Origin: Symbiodinium natans
Taxonomy: Eukaryota; Sar; Dinophyceae; Suessiales; Symbiodiniaceae
DNA: 64,000 bases
NCBI GenBank assembly: GCA_905221605.1
Contig: CAJNDS010002294.1
Coordinates: 343,501 to 407,500 of the forward strand
Direction: 5' to 3'
Part shown: one piece after another, positions 1 to 13,802 of the stretch
Layout: every line of letters starts with the position of its first letter
Numbering within the stretch: the stretch's first letter is position 1
The notes under the pieces: model-generated
What the model was told of the DNA's origin: nothing
The model's input: only the letters and a program-made list of their open reading frames with translations
The model's database searches: none
Made by a program: the position numbers and the translations under genes

Positions 1-19
1 CGATTTCGCGCCAGGCCAG

Positions 20-1071
20 GTGCCACACCTCAAGTCCTGCGTCAGAAAGCTCTTGAAGAGTCTCTGCCATTTGCTAGGCTCGGCAAGGAGTTCTCGCAGG
101 TGCCTGGGCTGGTGCAGGAGGACTCTGGGCCAGGGGCCTTATCCGAATGCCGTTGTCGATGTCTGTCGATGTCCGTCCAGTACTGTGAACGCACCCTCAG
201 GTGCGGAACTTTTCGTGGAACTTTGCTTTCTTCGAATGGAAGCGCTTCCTGCACAATGCGGTAGACTCCACTCCGGCCAACGTGCCCGCGTGGTTCGAAG
301 CCCATCTGGACTGGCTACGCAGCCTGTGCCTCAAAGCAGTCAAAGCAGCCAAAAGAGCCAAGCTACATCCTACGCTACCACCCGTGCAGGCCTGGAGAAG
401 AAGAACCAGGCCAACGTCCTCACATTTGAGGCTGCGACGCTTGGTCGGAGCCTTATACAGAAGCTGCTGAGCATTCGGGCAGGGGAACTATTGGGAACTC
501 CTAAACTATGTTCGTCTCGGGGGCCTTAGATCCGTGGCTGTGCAATGCGCATCTGCGCCGATGCACGGATACTCGGCTAAGCCGGTTTTAGTGTAAGGAA
601 CGTATCTCACATTCTTCAACATGGCCGGCGACAACGTCAAGACCAAGATGCAGGCTCGTAGTCTCGTAGTTGCAGGTCGTAGGCACGGCATAGTCGGACG
701 TGCTTGGAAAAAATCTGGCTAAGTTGCGGCAGACGCATGGGCTTTACTTTGTCGACCTTGCGGTCAGCATGGGAAGGGTGGCGGTCGGAGGTAAAGTGCA
801 AGCTTCGCCCTGTTCACGTTACCACGCGCTTCAGACTGCACCTTCTGTACAAGTGCAAGCTTAGACAAAGCCAGCATTTGTTTGCCGGCAGGTGGATCCA
901 GCGCGGTATCCCAGCTTTCGCTTGACTGTGTACGAGATCTGGCACAAGCATGGCCTCTTAGGTTTTACCAGAGGTAGTCTCTTCAAGGGTATCTATCTTA
1001 TACTTGGATCGACCCTCGCCATAGGCATTCAGGAAAGGCTGACGGAAATCATGGCAGCCTTGTTCCGATAA
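20..1071 (+). CDS. mitochondrial carrier family protein, 3' part of gene
   Basis: Likely a solute carrier of the mitochondrial inner membrane, substrate unknown. Exons read by eye are about 20-98, 201-322, 390-475, 597-656 and 926-1071. The exon at 597-656 encodes NMAGDNVKTKMQ, close to the carrier signature that ends in VKTRMQ. The last exon reads YEIWHKHGLLGFTRG, the usual matrix-loop 'G-GF-RG' motif, followed by a hydrophobic helix with GIQERLTEI and the stop TAA at 1069-1071. The exon at 201-322 (NFSWNFAFFEWKRFL) is preceded by CAG|G. The first repeats of the family are not in the window, so the gene starts upstream. Family membership rests on the last two exons; the earlier ones are assigned by position and coding look. 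Confidence 0.6.
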
Positions 1072-1965
1072 GTGGTGAGGTGGTAATTGTTGACGGTAGA
1101 CGGCCAAGCTGCTCTACAACTTATGACGCAGATCGGTTTGACCGAATTCTCCGCCTTGGTGTGCAAAAGAGTTCAGTGTAGAAGCCAACGCTTGGTTCTG
1201 GTCCAAGTGCACCCTCACAAGCCCCAAAGCCTTGTGAAGCATCCTAGTCATTCCTACGCCCTCGGAGCATCGGCTCAAGCTCAATCAGGTGTGAAACATT
1301 GTGAAGCACCTCCAACACAGGGGATTTCACGTGCGAGTACGAGCTAAACATTAATGGCGTGCAGCTGAATGCGCTGCTATGTCGTATGCTGCGTGCGCCT
1401 GAGAGCATTGTATGCGCTCTTAAAATCACGATTTTTTGAACATGATGGTCTCAAAGGCCACAAGTTCCACTCCTAAGCGTCCTGGGTGCCTGGCTTACAC
1501 TGGCTGATTCTTACGTAAGCTGTTCGTTCGTCCACAATGTGTTGTCTTCGACTTTGGGCTAGCACTTGCAACATCACTGTCACTTCCCATAGCACCTGAT
1601 TGAACAGGTAAGATTCCTTGCCCTTGCTACCAGTGGGACTGAGTCAGAACTGACGTGAAAGGATGTGCGATGCGATGTCTCTTCAGAGGTCAATCCGAAC
1701 TCCACGAGATGGGGACTCTGCGCAATCCCCAGATCCTAGTAACTAGTAGGTATGTCTGACAAGGTGCTATGAATTCTTTCGCTCTACCTTTTGCCCTGGC
1801 GTAGCCAAGGCTTACGTGCAGGACTCGAACGCTGTCTCCGAGGCAATGCAAGTTTCTCTTACGAACAAACGGACGTGATTTGTGCCTGCAAGGCGGTGAA
1901 GAGAATCCAAAGCTGCGCTGCAGATATCCGAAAAGAGGCCGGACGGATCCTGACACACTGCTCAC
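1072..1965. other. intergenic stretch, no supported gene
   Basis: Only short overlapping open frames of 60-90 codons occur on both strands. None shows a recognisable motif or a run of plausible exons. It probably holds the carrier 3' untranslated region and spacer. Confidence 0.4.
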
Positions 1966-2446
1966 TTAGACCACGAAGGGGCAGCACTCGGAATGAGTCT
2001 TGCCATGCTTGAGCTTTGAGCAGACCCACTTGCTCGGGTCTGTGCAGCCGCTGTCATCACGGAAGAAGGCGCTGCATGAGAGGTTTCCTTGAACGGCTTG
2101 AGCTCGTAGGGGCAGGGACTTTGCGGGCCATGCAACGAGGTGGAAGAAGCCGTGCATCTGGGAAAGCAGTCCGTGGATGAGGGCAAGCGACACTTGCAGA
2201 AGGCTGCTGATGCATTTCTTTGGTGACTTTAGTGGCTGCAGCGCTTTCCAGGACGTGAACCCTTTTGATATGCGAATGTTTCGGTATTGACTGCGAGTGC
2301 CGTGCTTGCAGCTTAGCTGCCTTAGCGGCGGCAGCATCAGCGAGCAGCGATCGCGGGTATTTACGCAGCAGATGCTCCGTGGCGCCGGCGCACTTGGCTT
2401 TGTGACTTTGTGGCTCATGATGGGTTTCGTGGGATGCAAGGGTCAA
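1966..2446 (-). CDS. possible minus-strand gene or exon, unidentified
   Basis: Two overlapping minus-strand frames look protein-like. One (2446 to 2057) contains GATEHLLRKYPRSLLADAAA and is Ala/Lys/His rich. The other (ending at 1966) finishes with a Cys-bearing tail, FFRDDSGCTDPSKWVC then a segment ending ECCPFVV. They could be two exons of one gene joined across a frame change near 2200. No family is recognised. Every well-supported gene in the window is on the + strand, so this would be an exception and may be chance. A + strand stretch just downstream (2519-2640, REATFQAFEKAAKNRSGP) also looks coding. Confidence 0.22.
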
Positions 2447-2518
2447 GTTTTTGAAGGCGAGAAGCTGGAGATTGCCACGACCGACCTTGAGGCCCCAAGT
2501 GCCCCCTCTCCAAAAGGA

Positions 2519-2640
2519 GGTTTGTCAGATATTGTCAGATGAAGTCAAGTCAAGTGCTGGAACTTGTGCACTCAGAGAGGCCACTTTCCAGGCTTTCGAG
2601 AAGGCCGCGAAGAACCGCAGCGGGCCAAGAGCACTCCCGG
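2519..2640 (+). other. possible coding exon, unidentified
   Basis: The + frame reads EVCQILSDEVKSS followed by REATFQAFEKAAKNRSGP, an amphipathic helical composition. It lies upstream of the syntaxin exons and could belong to that gene's N-terminal helical domain, but nothing links them directly. Confidence 0.2.
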
Positions 2641-2940
2641 GGTTTTGCGCTGTTGTGCCCTACAGGCCCTAGAAGGATGCCCCATGACGCCCCCTCTTCT
2701 GAGCACAGGGTGCTACTTAGCTTATCCTTCCTCCTTTTTCGATTCTTGTCTCTGCTTCTTTCCCGTAAGGAGAGGCCGCGCAGAGCAGGGCCTCGGCCGC
2801 CAGGCTGGTTCTGCTCTGATCAAGGGGGGAGGGAGGGTGTTTTAGTATCCTATAGGGCCTTTTAGGGGCAGGTCAGGCTGTTTCTTGAGCTTTTTAACAG
2901 TGGTTGAGCCATGTCACGGGTATGTTTTGTTATGAGTTAA

Positions 2941-2994
2941 CATTGTTAAGCCCTGCTTCTGAGGGTTCATTGTTAAGCCCTGATTCTGAGGGTT
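2941..2994. repeat. two-copy 27-bp tandem repeat
   Basis: CATTGTTAAGCCCTG(C/A) followed by TTCTGAGGGTT occurs twice head to tail with one mismatch. Confidence 0.85.
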
Positions 2995-3192
2995 CAGAAT
3001 CTGACCAGGCTCGGAGAGCATGTGGAGATGGGTGCCATGCCCGGCGGTGCCGTGAGCTTATACTAGCGTCACGTTTGTGTGCCGACTCGTGTAGATCCAA
3101 AGTCTAGGCTTCCTGGGTTCGAATCCTCTCCTTGTCACGATGCACTATAATTAAGGTATGTTATGCTACCGTGCGATGGCTGAGTATGTTGT

Positions 3193-4681
3193 GCTGCTGA
3201 GGCCGAGCTTGGAGCTGCGCGACAGCAAGTCCAAGAAGCGAACGTCATTTCAGAGGTGTGCAGACATGCGCAGTCAGCAGCGTCCCTCGTTACCCCTGGC
3301 ATTCTGATTTCTGCCGCCATCTCGCGTGACACGCGCAGGGTGAAGCGGAGATTCACGCCGCCATGGTAGACGAGTATGTGGAGCAGGTCGAACAGGGGAT
3401 GGAGCTGCTGAAGCCGAGTGCTGCTTTTGGTTGCCTGTATCTCCGCCAATTGCAGATTTCCACAATTGAGCAAGATGTTCGAGGACTTCAGCAGGCTTGA
3501 CGGGCTGCACTTTGGTGTGTGTGTGTGTGTGTGTCTATGCATGTGTCTATGCGTGCGTGTTTGCGTGTTTGAGTATGCCGGCCATTGGTGCGAGGCCATG
3601 GTCGATTTGGCCACGCATGCGAAGGCAAGCCACACCGCTCCTTCTCTCCGCGTCCTGGTCTTCGACGTTGAGTAGACAAGAGTGACAAAAGTTCTGATGT
3701 CATGCTCTGTGGTTGCTCTTGTCATCCTGTCGGGGCAGCGGCACTAGATGGCACTAGTGTTGCTCTGGCCGAGCGTTCCAGCAAGTCCTGCCGCTGAACC
3801 TCTGTTGGACAGGACGCTTCGCAAAAGTATGACTAAAGAATCCTCGAAAGTTCAGATAGATTTTGAAAGACCGGTGCCCTTTTCGTCCGGCGCGTGAGAA
3901 GGCGGACGTACAGGCAGTAATCGTCCACTGGTTGGCGGATGCCGCACCTATCCGAGAGCGGCTCGCGCACATGAACCGCGGTACTTTCAGAATTTTTAAA
4001 GGCCAACTCCAACGAAGCGTGGCATATGCGACATGTTGAGGTATGAAGATGAGCTCCACGAAAGTTCGCGAAAATAGCGTAGCTGCGAAACAGTACACTT
4101 TCCGCGAAGACCGTTTCTTTCCTCCATATTGAACAAGCATCGTATGCCTCGTTTGAGCAATATCTATATATATATACACATATATGATAATAGTCCTGAT
4201 ACTACTCACATCATTCATTCTTTATGGCAGGTTCAGAGCGACATGCTGGACCACATTGAAGCCCACTCCGAATCTTCATCTGCCACCACTGCAGGCGCAA
4301 ATGAGCCTGGAATAGGATGCAAGTGTTGATGCTGCTGCCGACGCTGCACAACATGCAACTGGGCAGATGCAACCGCGCAGCTGACGCAAGCCAGTCGCCG
4401 GCAAAGGCACGATATTGGCTTCACGGCCCCCACATCGAGTGTGATGGTTGTAGCCCATGGTAGCCCGTTTGCCAGTCGTGGCTCAAAGTTCATCTACTGG
4501 CTGCCGGATCCCTCAGCGTCCTTGTCACTGTCCACCTGTAGCACAGGTATCAGGCAGGTGTAGTCATTGGCATATGTGCATCGCTTAAAGCAGCTGGTTG
4601 TAGCTCAGGCTGCTGGTGGCAGCGGTCCTTGCAGTCATTCTGATATTCGTCGTTGTAAATAAAAGCAGTACAGGCACGTGA
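3193..4681 (+). CDS. syntaxin (Qa-SNARE), several exons
   Basis: Tail-anchored t-SNARE that would form SNARE bundles in vesicle fusion. Exons: 3193-3255 (AEAELGAARQQVQEANVISE); from 3339 (EAEIHAAMVDEYVEQVEQG); 3456-3494 (ISTIEQDVRGLQQ); 3595-3624 (AMVDLATHAK); from 4231 (VQSDMLDHIE); about 4316-4370 (SVDAAADAAQHATGQM); and 4609-4681, a hydrophobic anchor (LLVAAVLAVILIFVVVN) followed by a short tail and TGA. Joined, DLATHAK/VQSDMLDHIE aligns without gaps with the syntaxin core around the zero-layer glutamine, the Q of VQSD. Introns after 3494 and 3624 start with GC. After GQM the likely continuation (ATAQLTQASRRQRHD) is one base out of frame, so an exon edge or indel is unresolved. The N-terminal Habc part is only partly seen. 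Confidence 0.68.
3514..3534. repeat. (GT)n microsatellite in a syntaxin intron
   Basis: About ten GT units lie between the syntaxin exons at 3494 and 3595, followed by degenerate TGTCTATGC repeats. Confidence 0.9.
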
Positions 4682-5170
4682 GTGTTAATGAGTTAGAGAC
4701 GCGACTTGGGACCTGCAGAACTGCAGATCTCGAGCAGAATCGTTAATGCAGTTGTGAGAAGTTCTTTCTCACTGGATGTGATCGCTTTTGTGCTCAAAAG
4801 GTGACATTGGGGTGGCACACCTCTGGCGGTATGACTCTAGGCAGTCCTGCCTTAAGACAATGTCAGAACCAGTCAGCCGTTCGCCCAACTGGCGCAGATT
4901 GGGTGCATCAGGCACAACCAAGTTCAGATACGCAGGTCGATGCAGGTTTGTTCACACCACTGCGAAGGGCTCGTCGCTTTGTACACCAGAGAGCTTTGTC
5001 CACTCTTGCCAACTTCGCCGCAACTTCCTCTCAGCAGCTGGGTTGATCATGGACGCCGCGCTGTGGCGGGGTGGCCGGTCTGGCGCCTACTCCCACTAGG
5101 TCAATAGGCGCTTCGTTGCCCTTTCCTTTTGAATCCATTGACCTCTCCTCTATTGCCATCTCTAAGGCGC
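4682..5170. other. spacer between syntaxin and kinase genes
   Basis: No exon is supported here. A short open frame, MDAALWRGGRSGAYSH with a stop, sits at 5049-5099 and looks like chance. The next credible start codon is the ATG at 5171. Confidence 0.4.
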
Positions 5171-8532
<3,362 letters not shown>

Positions 8533-8986
8533 AAGCTTAATTAGCTCTGTGCCCCCAAGGCACTCCCACACCAAGAGGCCGCTGGCTGAGCATTTTTTTT
8601 TTTAAGCAAGTGTAGGCAAAATTTCTGATGAGTATCGAATGCCACCCAGGATACCGGACGAGCACGCCCAGCGGCCGCCCCAATGCAGGCCAGTGCATAT
8701 GTGTTTCGAAGGGATCCCCAAACTCGTGGAGAAGGCCACTGCTTGGAATAATGCCGCTGCCATTTCGCCTGAGAAAATGAAATACTTCAGGCTTTGTGCC
8801 ATTTGCAGAATCCGGTTATGCAGGCTAGGCATGTCACAATTCATTGCATCTCGATCCGGCTTGTTAGAGCGAGGCAAAACTAAACAAGCAGGAACACATC
8901 TGGCTTTCAGAAGTACTCGCGTCACTAGAGCTTACATCCTGCATTCGCACACTGTCACAGGGTTGTGAAGGGAGTTCGAAGTCTGC
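8533..8986 (+). other. gap with one possible exon (8632-8690)
   Basis: The frame at 8632-8690 reads EYRMPPRIPDEHAQRPPQ and ends near a CAG. It could be a further exon of the kinase or the 5' end of the next gene. The rest shows no supported coding sequence. Confidence 0.25.
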
Positions 8987-9643
8987 ATGACGTTGTATCC
9001 TCCTGCTGGCATTTGCGGTGTGCTGCAGCTCGAGGTGTGCTGGGAGAGCGATTTAAAGATCAAAGTTGGTGATGACATAGTGCCGGTTCATCGAAGCGTT
9101 CTGGTGGGTGGACGGTCCCGCTTCCTCGCAGACTTGTTTGGTCCAGATCTAGCGTGCAATGACGGACCAGTTGCCATCCAGCCACCACATCCGGAGCTGT
9201 TCCTACGAGCCCTCCACTGCATCACAACCCGAGCACGACCAGAACTTACGGAGGCGGAGTTCGTAGGCTTCGTTAGAACTTCTGCTTTCCTTCAGAGTGA
9301 TGAGCTTGATGAGCGCTTGTGTGAAGCCAGCCTTTGCTCATGGAAGTCGCTGACTCGCTTGCATGACTTCCGAAATCCCTGTGTCCCTGCGCAATTTCTC
9401 GAGCGCATGCTATTGATGGCCCGGGAACACAATGTCATGACCGTGCCGGACTGTTTGGAAGTTCTGGCCATGTGGTGCAAGGACGGCATTGATGGCGGAG
9501 ATATGGTCCTCGAAAAGCTGATCAAGATTTCGGACATGGAGGCATCTGAGCTGAAGCGACTGCAGAGTATTAACCCACGTTTCGTGGAGCTGCTGTCCTC
9601 CACACAAGTGTACCAGATCATGGGGAAGGCGTGCTTCCTGTGA
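8987..9643 (+). CDS. BTB/POZ-like domain protein, 218 codons without intron
   Basis: A single open frame, long for this locus. Residues 13-60 read like a BTB core: SDLKIKVGDDIVPVHRSVL then SRFLADLFG, matching the usual 'D-x-x-h-x-h-(x)-F-x-x-H+-x-x-L' pattern and a later helical part (RPELTEAEFVGFVRTSAFL). The second half (RMLLMAREHNVMTVPDCLEV, LKRLQSINPRFVELL) is helical and could be BACK-like. BTB proteins usually dimerise or act as cullin-3 adaptors; which applies here is unknown. The start is uncertain: an acceptor-like CTGCAG at 9024-9029 directly precedes LEVCWESDLK, so the first residues may be intronic and an upstream exon may exist. Confidence 0.6.
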   Translation: MTLYPPAGICGVLQLEVCWESDLKIKVGDDIVPVHRSVLVGGRSRFLADLFGPDLACNDGPVAIQPPHPELFLRALHCITTRARPELTEAEFVGFVRTSAFLQSDELDERLCEASLCSWKSLTRLHDFRNPCVPAQFLERMLLMAREHNVMTVPDCLEVLAMWCKDGIDGGDMVLEKLIKISDMEASELKRLQSINPRFVELLSSTQVYQIMGKACFL

Positions 9644-10006
9644 CATGACAAGATTCAGCCGTAGATGTTTCAAGGCTCGCCATCATTGTTATAATCATGG
9701 TTGCAAGTTGTAAGTTGCAACTGTGCATGAAGGTGAGCATGCTGTGTTTGAGAAAGAGGGCGTGCTGGCGGCATAGTGAGCCAAAGTAGGTTGCACGAGC
9801 ACGAGTGTGGGCAAGTGCTACTTTCCGCCACTTTACCCGCTGAAGGTGATGAAAGCGCCAAGTGAAAAAGGGAAGGGGGGGGGGGTGGAGCTTTAGCGTC
9901 AATCTTACCTATCAAAGGCTTAGTAGCAGTAGCAATACAAGCCAGAGCGAAGTGCAAGTGGCCGACCGAGATGCGCAAGTCTCGATAATTTCGCCGCGCA
10001 TGGCTT
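9644..10006. other. intergenic spacer
   Basis: No coding exon is supported. It contains a G tract around 9876-9890. Confidence 0.4.
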
Positions 10007-10310
10007 AGCAGACAAAATGTCCCAGGTGAGCCTCACAGTGCACGCGAACCACAGCGGTCTGGCACCTCGGCGGCAGTGTGGCAGAGCGAGATGAACAAAG
10101 TCTCAGGTCATTTCTTGATCGGTGCTTGCAAGCAGTCGCCATTTCTCAGTGCTGTTCTAGCAGACAAAATGTCCCAGGTGAGCCTCACAGCGCACGCGAA
10201 CCACAGCGACCTGGTACCTCGGCAGCAGTGGCAGAGCGAGATGAACAAGTCTGAAGAACATTTCTCGGTCGGCGCTTGCAAGCATTCGCCATGGTGTTGC
10301 ACTCGCTTTA
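10007..10310. repeat. 152-bp repeat, two tandem copies
   Basis: GACAAAATGTCCCAGGTGAG begins at 10011 and again at 10163, and both copies continue through CACGCGAACCACAGCG, GGCAGCAGTGGCAGAGCG-like and GCTTGCAAGCA(G/T)TCGCC segments. Small indels separate them. Confidence 0.85.
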
Positions 10311-10594
10311 ATATCTAGGCCACCCCACACCAAAAAACGAAGTTAAACAAAACACACAATTGGGGTTGTGCTCACGCTCTATAAGCGGGAACGGGGTCTG
10401 GCGGTAGGGCTGGTAGGGGTCGAGGGTTGAAGGGAGGCCTTGAAGCTTGAGGGTCTAAGCTCTCCAGGTTTTTTTGGCTCTCTGGCCAGGGGGGCTGCGG
10501 ACTAATACGGGTGACCGAAACAATTGTTCGGGGGCCTGTTTCGGAATAAAATTAAATGTATTCAAATGTCAAAGGAATTTCGGGGTCCCAGACT

Positions 10595-11740
10595 GGGGCC
10601 GCTGATGCTCCTGATGCGCGCTTGGGGGTCCCTGACTGAACCCGCTGATGCTCATGATGCGCTCCCTTTGGGGCGCGTCCGTGCGTGTCCGTGGCTATGC
10701 CATTTTTACGCAGAAAAACACACGAAAATGGGTGGGGGAGCGGAAGGTCGGCCTATGCTACGCACAAGGCTAGTTCGACTAGCATGGGATAAACCCCGTG
10801 TTATACAGGTTCGCGCTGCGCCAGGACGCGATGGCCATGGCGCTACCCGATTTTAAGGGGCTGCGGCCATGGGCGGGCAGCGCAGGCAGAAGCTCGAGGA
10901 GAGTTGATCTGTTATTTTGTTTTTGAAGGCTGGCTGCAAACGTGGTGCGCCCAAGCGCGCCCCCAAACCAAGGCCGCTAATGCTTATGATGTGCCTCCCT
11001 GGGTCCCGGACTGAACCCGCTGATGCTCATGATGCGCGCAGGCAGTAATCTCGAGGAGACTTGTCTCTTTTTATGCTTTTAAATGCTGCCGCCAATGCCG
11101 CTGCAAGCAGGGCGCGCGCGCGCGTTGTCGCACGACCGGGTCAGCTGTAGGTCTCATAGCTGGAATGCACGGATTTGGCGCGGGGTCTATCCGGGAACGG
11201 CCAAAAACGCTAGGCTTGTAACAGGCCCCGGGCGGGCACGGCGCGACAAAGGGTTTGTAACAAAAACCGGTTCTTGCGACAAGCCTTGCGCGACAAGGCT
11301 TGCGACAAGGGGCGTTTTCTAGAATGCCACGCGACAAAGGTTTGAAACATAGCTGGCGCGACAAGGGGCGCGACAAGGGTTTGTAACAAGGTGGGGGCCG
11401 CCCCCCCGCGACAAGGGGGGTATTGGGCCAAGCCCATCTATGTTTATAACGTCAAAGCCATGACAGTGCCATGACCTTTCAACCCTACACAGGCCCTGCG
11501 CTCAAAGACATGGAAACCTGAATGCCTTAATACCCAAGCCGCAATTTTAAAATGGCGCAAACCTTGAATTAAACCCAGATGCACGCTGCGGGACCCCCGG
11601 CCACGCCGAGGGAATGGCTATCCGCCCATGGGCCATCATGTCAGGCTGGGGAGCCAGGGCTGGGGCCGCTGATGCTCATGATGCGGGTGCTTTGGGGGAA
11701 GCCAAGGCTGTTGATGCTCATGATGCGCTCCCTTTGGGGT
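10595..11740. repeat. dispersed GCTGATGCTCATGATGCG motif, six copies
   Basis: Copies of GCTGATGCT(C)ATGATGCG start near 10599, 10643, 10975 (degenerate), 11020, 11666 and 11708. Several are followed by CTCCCTTTGGGG and preceded by CTGAACCC or GGGGCC. The motif resembles the start of the 96-bp satellite unit at 35.7-42.7 kb (GCTGATGCTGATGATGCTCC). Confidence 0.7.
11225..11425. repeat. irregular GCGACAAGG repeats
   Basis: GCGACAAGG or TTGCGACAAG, mixed with GGGTTTGTAACAA, recurs about ten times at uneven spacing (for example 11241, 11276, 11289, 11302, 11332, 11356, 11367 and 11408). Confidence 0.75.
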
Positions 11741-11831
11741 AACCCTTGTCGATAGGGGTTCCCTTTATCATTTTTCTGGAACTTCGCAGAATAGCGGGTA
11801 GCGATACTTTAAAGCGGTGCTACATGATTCA

Positions 11832-12050
11832 ATGCTGTTCTAGCAGACAAAATGTCCCAGGTGAGCCTCACAGTGCACGCGAACCACAGCGACCTGGCAC
11901 CTCGGCAGCAGTGGCAGAGCGGAGCGAGAAGAACAAGTCTGAAGAACATTTCTCGATCCTCGGCGTTTGCCAGCGTTCGCCATTGTACTCGTAAGTGCTG
12001 TGCTTGCAGACAGGCATGTTCCAGGTAACCCTCACGCACGCGAACCATTT
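11832..12050. repeat. further copies of the 152-bp repeat
   Basis: A third copy starts with TAGCAGACAAAATGTCCCAG near 11841 and runs to about 11995. A truncated fourth copy (CAGACAGGCATGTTCCAGGT then CACGCACGCGAACCA) follows at about 12008-12050. They lie 1.7 kb from the tandem pair, in the same orientation. Confidence 0.8.
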
Positions 12051-12359
12051 CGCAAACTCATTCCCATGCCTTGTTGAACAGAAAACTCGTTAGCTTGCAA
12101 AAGGAGAACAAGGAAAAGAACAAGCGATATGGTTTCGCAGGGTTTTGGCCGTATACGCCCAAACCTTTCTGATTCTATCGCTTGACCAGGGACTCGAACA
12201 GCAAGAAACGATGGCCAGAGTGAGAACTGTTGGTTCACAAAACGGGTGCATCATCTTCAGTCAGCTCAAGCGCAAGCACCAATCCCACAATCTACGAAAA
12301 TGGCTAGCGCCAGATTCCTTTTGCGTGCAGATACTGTGGAACGAGAAGGAGCTTTCAAA

Positions 12360-12960
12360 AATCACGCAAACAAAAACCCTCAACCCGAAATCCCGAAACC
12401 CTCAACCCCTAAATTTAAGAGCCTCCGGCTCAAGCCGCCGACCCCGCAGAGAACAAGTTTAAGGTTTGGGGTTTGGTGATTTTGTTCGCGGTTGGAGGGG
12501 GGGGGGTGGGGCTGGGGGGGTGGGGGTGGGGGGGGGGGGTAAGGGGGCGGGGTAACGGGGGGGGGTAAGGGGGTGGGGGTAGGGGGCGTTGGGAGCCCAG
12601 TGTGCGAAAACGCCTATGGTCCATGAGTTACGCGGTGTGGGTGGCCTGTTCCTCCACGGAAAAGCTGGCGGGGTACCCCCCCCTACCCCCCCGCGTTTTG
12701 GGGGGGTAAGGAGGGAAAGAGGGAGGTTTTCACCTCCTTTTTCCATCCAACACGCCGCCAGGGTCGGCGGACCCCCAAACCCGCAAACCCGCAAACCCTA
12801 CACAACTACACCCCGAAGCCCTACTACTGCGGTTCTTGCACAGCCTCAGGTGGCGAAGTACAGCGGCCGGGCACCTCACAGGCTTTGCGAAAAGAGTGTC
12901 CACCACTGCAAACCCTGTCGGTTTGATAGGGTTTGTAGGGTTTATGGGGTTTATGTGGGC
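12360..12960. repeat. telomere-like and G-rich island
   Basis: Degenerate CCCTAAA/CCCTCAA units at 12372-12415 turn into TTTAAGGTTTGGGGTTTGG at 12459-12480, then a G-rich block (about 12495-12600), a second one (12670-12725), CCCAAACCC units (12770-12805) and AGGGTTT units (12928-12955). The orientation switches inside the island, giving imperfect inverted symmetry. Confidence 0.8.
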
Positions 12961-13802
12961 TGATGCGTTTTCATGGGTTTGTAGGTTTTTAAGTAGTTTA
13001 TTCATTTTCGTTATTTTCACATAGTTCAAGTTCGTTTAAGTTAATTCTAATCAATTTCATTCAACTTTGTTTATGTTAAAACATGTTTTGGTTTTAGCTA
13101 CTTGTAACTGCTTCTCACGAATGAACGAATTTTAATTCATAAGCCCTAAGCCCTTTGCTGCCTTCTCCTGCCTGCGAGGGCATGAACGCCCCGAGCCCCA
13201 TTCGGCCTCCCAGTCGGCCAGCTTCATCCTCATCCCGCAGCTTGGCTTCATCGCCGCTTCTCTATTTTTGTTCAAGGGTTCAGGGGTATGTGGGGACTTA
13301 AGTACTGAAGGCTGAAGGTTCAATGGTGGCTTGTACTCGTTTGCTTCATAAACATTGGGCTTAGGGTGTGGAAGCTCCCTCCATGCTTTCATTCTTGGAG
13401 AATTCGTGAACAAAAAACACATTGAACAATATTCCACCACTTCGGCGATGTTCTCAACCCTACAGGCTGGCCTAACTTTAGAAAGGCATGGCTTCGGGCA
13501 TCATGTTTCTTCTGCGGCGCCCGTTTTCGCGCGGCTGTAACGTAAGCTGCGTGGTAGGTGAGGGCGGCGCTCGTGGCCCCTGGCACATCCTTGACGTGGC
13601 ATCATCAACCTGACCTTGAAGCATAAATTCCCCAGCCCCCAAAGCTTGAACTTACCCCGGGCTTCCTGAGGTCTGCAGAGACAGAGACACGCAATGGCAC
13701 GGAGTCCTCTTATTATAGGTATAGGTCATGGCAATGAATAGCGCATCATAGTATTCGAAATTAGAGCAATCCCCACTTGACTTCACATCCCAGGCGCCCA
13801 GT
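12961..13802. other. spacer, A/T-rich at its start
   Basis: 12980-13140 is clearly A/T richer than the surroundings (runs of TTTAAG, TTATTTTC). No supported exon is seen up to 13802. A minus frame at 13440-13132 exists but has no recognisable content. Confidence 0.4.

Noticed and set aside
3105-3140. GGTTCGAATCC as a tRNA T-loop
   Set aside because: The T stem does not pair well and no matching acceptor or anticodon arm is found upstream. The same holds for GGGTTCGAATCTC near 50408.
12430-12794. proline-rich minus-strand proteins in the G-rich island
   Set aside because: Low-complexity translation of poly-G tracts.
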